DNA of 25,027 bases from Gp7-AA10 sp035636095 (GTDB lineage: Bacteria > Acidobacteriota > Thermoanaerobaculia > Gp7-AA8), in contig DASPZU010000029.1 in NCBI GenBank assembly GCA_035636095.1, positions 1 through 25,027 of the forward strand. The letters run 5' to 3'. Within the stretch, counting starts at the first letter, position 1. Each line of letters begins with the position of its first letter. Position numbers and translations under genes: made by a program. Below, piece after piece: positions 7,219 to 13,745 of this stretch. Under the pieces are notes generated by a model. That model worked only from the letters and a program-made list of their open reading frames with translations, was not told the DNA's origin and ran no database searches.

Positions 7219-8081
7219 GCTCCCCTCACCCGGCCCTTCGGGCGCTCGCGCGAGAGTCCCTCTCCCGCTTGCGGGAGAGGGTGCCGCGAAGCGGCGGGTG
7301 AGGGCCGGCCACATAACGCGAACGCCAGCAGCGATCCGATTGCCATCGCCGCCGCGCCGACCGCGACGGCATTCCACCCCGGTTTCAGCAGAGTCGTGGG
7401 CACGACCGGGTCGGGGGGGAGGTTGTAGGTTTTCGGATCGCCGCGCACGAGAAAGAATGCGTGCGTGCCACCGACGCTCGACGACTTCGGATTGTAGATT
7501 GTGGCGTCCGCCATGCCGGCGGCGTGCAATTGCGCGATGCGGTGATCGGCGGCCTTCTCCAATGCGTCGAGATCGCCGAAGAGGATCGATCCGGTCGGAC
7601 ACGCTTTCGCGCACGCCGGTTCGAGTCCCACTTTTTGTCGGTCGTAGCAGAACGTGCACTTGAACGCGCGACCGTCGTCAGGGCGACGATCGATGACGCC
7701 GAACGGACAGGTGACCACGCAGTAGCCGCATCCGTTGCAGATGTCCGGCTGCACGTAGACGCTGCCGAACTCCGTGCGCACGATCGATCCGGTCGGACAC
7801 GCTTCGAGGCATCCGGCATTTTCGCAGTGCTTGCAGACATCGGATGAGAATTGCCACGTCATCAGATCGGGCGCGTTGCCTCCCGAGCCGATCGATGCGT
7901 CGTGCTCGACGAACTTCACATGGCGCCAGGTCGAGTGACCTAACGCAAGAGTGTTGTCGTACGAGAGACCCGACCATCGAAAGCCGTCGTCGGGGACGTC
8001 GTTCCATTCCTTGCACGCGACTTCGCACGCTTTGCATCCGATGCACAGCGTCGAGTCGGTGAAGAATCCGGTTACGGCCAT
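7215..8081 (-). CDS. fdhB: Formate dehydrogenase iron-sulfur (beta) subunit
   Basis: A 288-residue FdnH/FdoH-like ferredoxin. It has four Cys clusters for [4Fe-4S] centres: Cys13/16/19/23 (CIGCKACEVAC), CKHCENAGCLEAC, CNGCGYCVVTC and CTFCYDR...CAKAC. A single membrane helix lies near residues 236-257 (GWNAVAVGAAAMAIGSLLAFALC), as in FDH-N beta. It carries electrons from the molybdenum or tungsten site of FdhA to the NrfD-type subunit. The last ~29 residues (from GRPSPAASRHPL on) are encoded by a palindromic repeat and have no functional look. The stop TGA overlaps the nrfD start. The ATG has AGGAG just upstream, six bases after the FdhA stop. Confidence 0.93.
   Translation of the reverse strand: MAVTGFFTDSTLCIGCKACEVACKEWNDVPDDGFRWSGLSYDNTLALGHSTWRHVKFVEHDASIGSGGNAPDLMTWQFSSDVCKHCENAGCLEACPTGSIVRTEFGSVYVQPDICNGCGYCVVTCPFGVIDRRPDDGRAFKCTFCYDRQKVGLEPACAKACPTGSILFGDLDALEKAADHRIAQLHAAGMADATIYNPKSSSVGGTHAFFLVRGDPKTYNLPPDPVVPTTLLKPGWNAVAVGAAAMAIGSLLAFALCGRPSPAASRHPLPQAGEGLSRERPKGRVRGA
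7221..7304. repeat. Palindromic junction repeat, copy B (fdhB/nrfD)
   Basis: About 84 bp built of nested inverted repeats: CTCTCCCGC/GCGGGAGAG, CGGCCCTTCGGG, and terminal CCTCACCC/GGGTGAGG. It is homologous to the copy at 8085-8172. In gene sense it encodes the FdhB C-terminal tail, and its last bases (GGGTGAGGGGAGC) hold the ribosome-binding site of the NrfD-type gene. Confidence 0.85.
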
Positions 8082-8084
8082 GTC

Positions 8085-8172
8085 TCCTCACCCGGCCTTC
8101 GGCCGGCGAGGGCCATCGATATCCTTCGCCCCGCTTGCGGGGAGAAGGTACCGCGAATCGGCGGATGAGGGG
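8085..8172. repeat. Palindromic junction repeat, copy A (fdhA/fdhB)
   Basis: About 88 bp with the same architecture as copy B: central CCCCGC-TT-GCGGGG hairpin, CGGCC-TTC-GGCCG hairpin, and terminal CCTCACCC...GGATGAGG. In gene sense it encodes the last ~29 residues of FdhA and supplies its TGA stop (within GGGTGAGG) and the AGGAG before fdhB. The two copies start in the same reading frame and then diverge because one arm differs by a base. Confidence 0.85.
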
Positions 8173-11100
8173 CTCTTGCGGATGCTGCAGCTCAGACCCT
8201 TCGTCTCCATGATCCGGACATTCGGCTCTTCCGAGATCGCGACGAGGTCGTTGACGATGTCGCCCTTGACCAGGCCGCGATATCCCCAGTGATATGGAAG
8301 GCCAACGTGATGCACGCGGCGGCCATCGAGCTGCAGCGATGGCATGCGACCGGTCACCAATGCGCGCGCCTGAATCGATCCGCGGGCCGTGCTGATGGTG
8401 ATCCACTCCCCATTCGTCACTTCCACCTCCTCGGCCAGCTCCGGAGAAATCTCGGCGAAAAGTTCCGGCTGCAGCTCCGCCAGATGCGTGAGCGTGCGCG
8501 ACATTCCGCCGGCGGTGTGGTGCTCGGTCAACCGATAGGTCGTGAGGATGTACGGGAATCGTTTGTCGGGAGACTTCGCGTACGGATTGTCGGGGCGCTC
8601 TTTCCGATCGGCGGCCGGATTTTTCGCCTGCTTCGGATAGAGAGTGTTCTTGATGTTCGATTCCAACGGCTCGTAATGTGTTGGCAGCGGACCATCCTTC
8701 AATCCCGAGGCCACCCAGATCCATCCGACGCCGTCGGGATGCATGATGAATGGCAGGTCGTCTTTTGAGCCCGGTCGATTCTTCCCGGTGAAGTCGGGAA
8801 CGTCGTCGCCAGTCCACTCGCCTTTTGCGTCATCCCACCAAACTAATTTTTTGCGATCGCTCCACGGTTTGCCGTCCGGCGCCGCTGAGCAGCGGTTGTA
8901 GAGGATGCGGCGGTCGAGCGGCCACGCAAATCCCCAGCCGTGACCATAGCGACCGCGCGGTTCGCGTTTGTTCGCTTTGTTCTCACCATCGAACACGCCG
9001 GAGTAGATCCAGCAGCCGCAGGCGGTGGAACCATCGTTTGTTAATTCGGAGAAGTTCTTGACGGGTGATCTCGAGGGATGAGGGCGGAGGGATGAGGGAT
9101 GATCGGAGGCTGTTGTCTCATCCCTCAGCCCTCCGCCCTCATCCCTCATCCCTCCGTCTTCATCCCTCATCCCTCCACCCTCATCCCTCATCCCTCCGCC
9201 CTCATCCCTCCATCCGTGGATCTCGCGCAGCACCTCCTCGGCATCGTCGTCGTGATAGCTCCATGTCAAGGCGCGAAGGCCGGCGTCGCGAGGACGATCC
9301 GTCGCGCGCGCTTTCAAGCGACGCCCGAGCTGCACCATGAAATCGAGATCGCTGCGCGCGTCGCCCGGCGGTTCGATGGCCTTCTGCCGGAACTGCAGCG
9401 TCCGCTGCGTGTTGGTGAACGTCCCCGCCTTCTCCACATGCGACGCCGCGGGAAAGAAGAAGATTTCGGTCGCGATGTCGTCGGGATTCAGCTCGCCACT
9501 TGCCACTTCGGGCGAATCGCGCCAGAAAGTCGCCGTCTCGGTCTCGACGAAATCGCGCACGACGAGCCATTTGAGATTTCGCAGTGCCGTGCGCTCGAGC
9601 TTCGCGTTAGGCGCACCGACGGCCGGATTCTGCCCCATCACAAACAGACCCTCGAGTTTTCCGTCGGCCATGTCGAGCCAGTAACCGAAATGGGAATGAT
9701 CGCCGGTCAGCTTGGGCAGCCATCCGAATCCAAAATCATTGGCGGATATCGCGGCATCGCCGTAGTACGCCTTCAGCAGGCTGATGATGTACTTGTCGAG
9801 GTTGTACCACCAGCCCTTCGACGACCGATGGCTCTGGATGTAAGTCGCAAGAGTGGTTTCGTCCTGCACGGGCATGGGGAGATATCCGGGAAGAAGATCA
9901 AAGAGCGTGGGAATGTCCGTCGATCCCTGAATGGATGCGTGACCGCGCAACGCGAGAATGCCGCCGCCCGGCCGCCCGATGTTGCCGAGCAGCAGTTGGA
10001 GGATCGAAGCGGCGCGGATGATCTGCACACCCGTGGAGTGCTGCGTCCATCCGACGGCGTAGCAGATCGCTGCCGTTTTCTCACGGCCCGACGCGCTGGT
10101 GAAGACGTCGGCGACCTCGAGAAATTCTTTTTTCGGAATTCCGCACATCTGCTCGACGAGCTCCGGCGTGTAGCGTGCGAAGTGGCGCTTCAGAACCTGG
10201 AAGACGCATCGCGGATGCTGGAGCGTTCGATCCTGCTGTGTTTCTTCGTACTGCCACGACTCAGGATCGTATTTCCTCCCATCCCAGCCGGAGAAGAGTC
10301 CGCCCAGATCTTCGGTGTCCTTGAAATCGGATCGAAGAATTGCCGGCGCGTTGGTGTAATGGATGACGTAATCGCCAAAGTAACGGTCGTTCGCAATGGT
10401 GTAGTGGATCAGCGCGCCCAGGAAAACGATGTCGCTGCCGGCGCGCAGCGGCAGCCAGTAATCGGCCATCGCGGAAGTGCGAGTGAAGCGCGGATCGACG
10501 TGGATGATCTTCGCTCCATTCTTCTCGCGCGCTTCGATGACCCACTGGAAGCCGACGGGGTGATTCTCGGCCATGGACGATCCCATGATCAGGATGGCGT
10601 CAGCGCTGGCGAGATCCTGTTGCGCGGTCGTGGCGCCGCCGCGCCCGAATGATGTGCCCAGACCGGGCACGGTGGAGCTGTGTCATATCCGCGCCTGATT
10701 GCTCAGGCACACCATTCCCAGCCCGGCCGTGAAGAGCTTCTTGATGAGGTAGTTTTCTTCGATGTCGAGCGTCGCGCCGCCGAGGTGCGCCATGCCGGTG
10801 GTATGCATGACGTCGTCGCGATACGTCCGCTCGCGCGTCTGCCACACGCGGTCGGCGACCATGTCGAGCGCTTCGTCGAGATCGATGTCGAACCAATCGC
10901 GCCCGTAAGGCGGCCGATATTTCACTCTTGCGGCGCGCCCAGGATGTGTGACCAACTCGAAAGAGGCCGCCCCTTTGGGGCAGAGATGGCCGCGCGAGAT
11001 CGGCGACTCGGGATCACCCTCGATCGAGATCAGCTTTCCGTCACGATGGTAAACAAGTTGACCACATCCGACGCCGCAGTAAGGACAGATGGATCGCGCG

Positions 11101-11228
11101 ACTTCGGCGCCGTCGTGTTTGGGCCGCAGCGACCGCGTGGCATCGCTCATCGACTCGACGCCTGTTCCGTCGGCGCCGCTTTGCAGTTGTCGGATGAGCG
11201 GCCACTTAAGAAGAAGCTCGGCGAGCAT
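8088..11228 (-). CDS. fdhA: Selenocysteine-containing formate dehydrogenase catalytic subunit (in-frame TGA at 10685-10683)
   Basis: The gene reads as 1046 residues once the TGA at codon 182 is translated as selenocysteine; upstream and downstream parts are in the same frame. Cys48/51/55/83 (CPYCGVGC...LCPKG) bind the N-terminal [4Fe-4S] cluster. Sec182-His183 sits in NQAR-I-U-HSSTVPGLGTSFGRG, the FdnG active-site context. Later come HPVGFQWVIEAREKNGAKIIHVDPRFTRTSAMAD, the DGSTACGCWIYSG block and a C-terminal MGD-binding domain. It oxidises formate to CO2 at a Mo- or W-bis-MGD centre. No twin-arginine signal is seen; the N-terminus (MLAELLLKWPLIRQL) resembles non-exported FdnG-like proteins, implying a cytoplasmic site. 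An insert made of 7-residue repeats separates two conserved blocks, and the C-terminal tail is repeat-encoded. The start ATG 11228 (or TTG 11234) lacks a clear ribosome-binding site. Confidence 0.93.
9073..9213. repeat. 21-bp tandem repeat with 30-bp inverted arms, inside fdhA
   Basis: In gene sense, about 4.5 units of a 21-bp repeat encode MRDEGGG-type heptapeptides, then a short inverted copy follows. On the plus strand the arms at 9073-9102 and 9118-9147 are complementary over 30 bases with one mismatch and a 15-base loop. The total length keeps the fdhA frame open. Related sequence recurs at 16167-16227. Confidence 0.9.
10654..10670 (-). promoter_or_regulatory. Bacterial SECIS hairpin for fdhA
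   Basis: In mRNA sense the hairpin is GUGCCC-GGUCU-GGGCAC, a perfect 6-bp stem with a GGUCU apical loop. It begins 12 bases after the UGA, so the loop starts 18 bases after it. That spacing and loop are identical to the E. coli fdhF SECIS (known from memory), including U17, G23 and U24 counted from the U of UGA. Here U17 would be paired rather than bulged. SelB should bind this loop to deliver Sec-tRNA. Confidence 0.9.
10683..10685 (-). other. Selenocysteine codon (TGA) of fdhA
   Basis: This TGA interrupts one continuous frame between NQARI and HSSTVPGL, precisely where FdnG-type enzymes carry selenocysteine (or cysteine in non-seleno homologues). The conserved sequence on both sides excludes a decayed gene. 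Confidence 0.93.
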
Positions 11229-11263
11229 ATGCAACTTGGGAGATGAAGCTGTCGTAGGGCAAC

Positions 11264-11923
11264 CTACTTCGGCAACAAGGCACAGGGGACGACGTTGAAC
11301 CCACTCCAGACCGTGTTTGTGGCCGCGACGATGGGCTGATCCGAGGTTACTCGCAGCGTGATTGCGACGTTCGTATCCGTGGCGAGATTACCCTGTGCCG
11401 TGAACCACGACAGCATCATCGTGTTGGCCGGAGCAAGCGTCACCGTCGAAGTGCCGGTCTGGCCGGGATAAAGCGGAGCGGGATCGCCGGGAGGAATCGT
11501 CCCTGGGCTGATGGCGATCGGCGCACCGGAGAGATTCGTTCCGTTCTTGTTGAGGAAGTTAGCGCTGACGTTCGCTGTGGAACCACTGCCGTTGTAGACG
11601 AAGAGGAACTCCGTCGTGGTTCCGGCGTTGTTGTAATTGATCGGTGTGCAGACGTACACAAAGGGAGGTCCGCCCCCGGAAGTAGGCCCCGGAGGACCGG
11701 CAGGTCCAGTAGCGCCGGTGGGCCCGGGAGGCCCTTGAGGTCCGACCTGGTTCCACTGCACACGCGTTTCGTTGGTGTGGCATGCAGTGCTCGCGTCGAC
11801 AAGACGCATCATGCCGTTGCCGCTGTTGACGCATGCTTCGAAAACCGTGGCGTCGGCCTGCGCTGGCGCGAAGACAACCAGGAAAAGAGGAACTGCGAAC
11901 GAACCCAAGCCAGCTAGACGCAT
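11264..11923 (-). CDS. Secreted protein with short collagen-like segment
   Basis: A 219-residue exported protein. The signal peptide ends near residue 25 (AQADA). Residues 26-60 carry an FEACVNSGNGMMRLVDASTAC module with two cysteines, seen in front of collagen-like stretches in many bacterial surface proteins. Residues 61-81 are seven Gly-X-Y triplets (GPQGPPGPTGAT...). Residues 85-219 are Thr/Asn/Ser-rich and beta-like, with two cysteines (VCTPIN and VPCALLPK) that may pair. I do not recognise the C-terminal domain. Start ATG 11923 has GGAG (11930-11933) six bases upstream. It ends 35 bases before fdhA on the same strand; read-through into the fdh operon is possible but no functional tie is evident. 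Confidence 0.8.
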   Translation of the reverse strand: MRLAGLGSFAVPLFLVVFAPAQADATVFEACVNSGNGMMRLVDASTACHTNETRVQWNQVGPQGPPGPTGATGPAGPPGPTSGGGPPFVYVCTPINYNNAGTTTEFLFVYNGSGSTANVSANFLNKNGTNLSGAPIAISPGTIPPGDPAPLYPGQTGTSTVTLAPANTMMLSWFTAQGNLATDTNVAITLRVTSDQPIVAATNTVWSGFNVVPCALLPK

Positions 11924-11996
11924 CGAACGCTCCTTTACGGGCAGAGAGTGCGTTCTAATCTATCCCAAAACTCGAGCCGCGTTCCCTTGTCCAGCC

Positions 11997-13745
11997 TCAT
12001 TTCGCCGTCAGCCCGTGCCCGATCGGATACAACCCCGGCAAACTGATCGGCAGCTTGCCTTTGAATTCGATCTCGCCGGTGATCGCGCGGACCATGGCCA
12101 TCTCCGCCAGCGGTGAAGTGTCGTACGTGACGATGTAGCTCGGCATCTCAGGGATGTGCGTTAGAACATACGGGCTTCCGAACACGGTCAACACAAACGG
12201 CTTCTTCATGGCGGCCAGGTCGCGCAACAGCGCGATTTCAGCCGGTGTCAGCGCAATGGATCCCTTATAGGCGGCGACGCGAATGTAGCCGTTGACGACA
12301 ATCGCATCGCCGGTCTGCGCCAGCTTGCGAACCAGATCGAGCTCGGTGGGCGTGCTCTGATCGTCGACCTGGACGGTCACTGCGCGGGGGAAACGCTTCG
12401 GCAACTCGGCGGCGGCCAGGCGTCCAGACACGCCTTCGCGCCAGCCCGTGCGCGTGTCGAGCAGATTGATCTGCACCACGCGCAGATCGGGCGACGGTCT
12501 GAGCGGCAACACCTGCCGTTCATCGCGCACCAGAGTGATGGCGTTGTCGGCGATGCGCTGCGCGAAGTCGCGATTCTCGCGCGTGCCCAGCACGGTCATG
12601 AGTCGGTAGACATCAACGAAGCGATTTTTGGGATTGGCAAGGTCGAAGCGCGCTTTGGCTCGCAGAATCCGGCGCACCGAGACGTCGATCCGCGACTCGG
12701 TTAGGCGCCCGCTTTCCAGCGCGGACTTGATGGCCCGGAAGGAATCTTCCACGCTCGGAGGAATCAGGATGATGTCGGCGCCCGCTTCCACCGCTCGCAA
12801 GGTCGCGTCGTCGTTCTTGAAGTTCGCCGAAACGCCCCGCATGGTCATGGCATCGGTAAACACGATCCCGTCGTAGTGCAGCTCGTCCCGCAGGATGCCG
12901 GTCATCACGTTCTTCGAGAGTGTCGACGGCAACCCTTTCTCCGGCTCGATCTGCGGCAACCAGATGTGCGCCGACATGAACGCCGCCACTCCCTGATCGA
13001 CCGCCGCCCGGAACGGCGGAAGCTCGACCGATTCGAGGCGCTGCGCGGGCACGTTGAGCACCGGCATCTCCAGGTGGGAGTCGCTGGCGACATCGCCATG
13101 CCCCGGAAAGTGTTTGGCGGTGGCCATCTGGCCGTTCTCCTGGGCACCGCGAATATAGGCCCTCACGAATCGCGACACCGTGGCCGGATCTTCGCCGAAT
13201 GCCCGGATGTTGATGATCGGATTCTCGGGATTGTTTTGAACGTCAGCGACGGGATAGAAATTGACGTTGACGCCGATGGCCCGGCCTTCCTGAGCCGTGA
13301 CTTTCGCCGCCTCGTAGGCCAGGCGCTCGTCGCCGGTCGCTCCGATGGCCATCGCCAGCGGAAGGCGCGTCGCTCCGAACAGCACGTAACCGACGCCGCC
13401 CTCGAAGTTGTCTGAGATCAGCAGCGGCACCTTGGCCAGCTTTTGCATCTCATTGATCGCCAGCGCGACGGGCGTGGGATCGCCGCCGTATACGTGCACG
13501 CCGCCGACGTGGAATTCCACGATGTTGCGGCGCACCTTGACAAATTCATCGCTGTCGACGTTTCGAAAAGAGCCGACTTCGTACCCAGGCATGATCATCT
13601 GCCCGATCTTTTCGTCGAGCGACATGGAGCGGAGCGTTTTCTCGACCCAGCGCGGTGGAGCGCCGGTGACCTCACCGGCGCGCGCCGCCGAGGTCGGCGG
13701 CGCTCCACCGAAAAATAGAAGACAAATTGCCAGGAAGCGCTTCAC
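11997..13745 (-). CDS. Exported glycoside hydrolase family 3, NagZ-like beta-N-acetylhexosaminidase
   Basis: A 582-residue enzyme. Residues 1-22 form a signal peptide (VKRFLAICLLFFGGAPPTSAARA). The GH3 barrel runs from about 35 to 360, with KHFPGHGD at 211-218 and DSH at 222-224. This is the Asp/His acid-base loop typical of NagZ-type enzymes that cleave beta-N-acetylglucosamine. The predicted nucleophile is Asp298 (FTDAM). A C-terminal alpha/beta sandwich (420-582) follows, absent from minimal NagZ but usual in larger GH3 enzymes. It likely trims peptidoglycan or chitin oligomers outside the cytoplasm. GTG 13745 overlaps the stop of the E1 gene (GTGA). The region encoding residues 12-31 is a folded DNA repeat (13653-13710), so part of the signal peptide is repeat-derived. 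A longer upstream frame is rejected as shadow of the E1 gene. Confidence 0.9.
   Translation of the reverse strand: MKRFLAICLLFFGGAPPTSAARAGEVTGAPPRWVEKTLRSMSLDEKIGQMIMPGYEVGSFRNVDSDEFVKVRRNIVEFHVGGVHVYGGDPTPVALAINEMQKLAKVPLLISDNFEGGVGYVLFGATRLPLAMAIGATGDERLAYEAAKVTAQEGRAIGVNVNFYPVADVQNNPENPIINIRAFGEDPATVSRFVRAYIRGAQENGQMATAKHFPGHGDVASDSHLEMPVLNVPAQRLESVELPPFRAAVDQGVAAFMSAHIWLPQIEPEKGLPSTLSKNVMTGILRDELHYDGIVFTDAMTMRGVSANFKNDDATLRAVEAGADIILIPPSVEDSFRAIKSALESGRLTESRIDVSVRRILRAKARFDLANPKNRFVDVYRLMTVLGTRENRDFAQRIADNAITLVRDERQVLPLRPSPDLRVVQINLLDTRTGWREGVSGRLAAAELPKRFPRAVTVQVDDQSTPTELDLVRKLAQTGDAIVVNGYIRVAAYKGSIALTPAEIALLRDLAAMKKPFVLTVFGSPYVLTHIPEMPSYIVTYDTSPLAEMAMVRAITGEIEFKGKLPISLPGLYPIGHGLTAK
13653..13710. 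repeat. Cloverleaf-like nested inverted repeat in the GH3 5' end
   Basis: Outer arms CGGTGGAGCGCCG (13653-13665) and CGGCGCTCCACCG (13698-13710) pair perfectly over 13 bp. Between them lie CGGTGA-CC-TCACCG (13664-13677) and CCGCCGA-GG-TCGGCGG (13685-13700). The whole could fold as a three-way junction. The CGGCGCTCCACC arm recurs at the right edge of the window (25010-25021), so this is a dispersed family. Confidence 0.85.

Noticed and set aside
9118..9213. CRISPR-like array
   Set aside because: The units are 21 bp and contiguous, with no unique spacers, and they are read in frame.
9099..10652. 517-codon plus-strand ORF antisense to fdhA
   Set aside because: It mirrors the well-supported fdhA frame, has no recognisable motif, and its Pro/His/Ser-rich start is the antisense reading of the tandem repeat.
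10683..10685. TGA as a nonsense mutation making fdhA a pseudogene
   Set aside because: Both flanks are fully conserved and in the same frame, the TGA is at the known Sec position, and a correctly placed SECIS-like hairpin follows.
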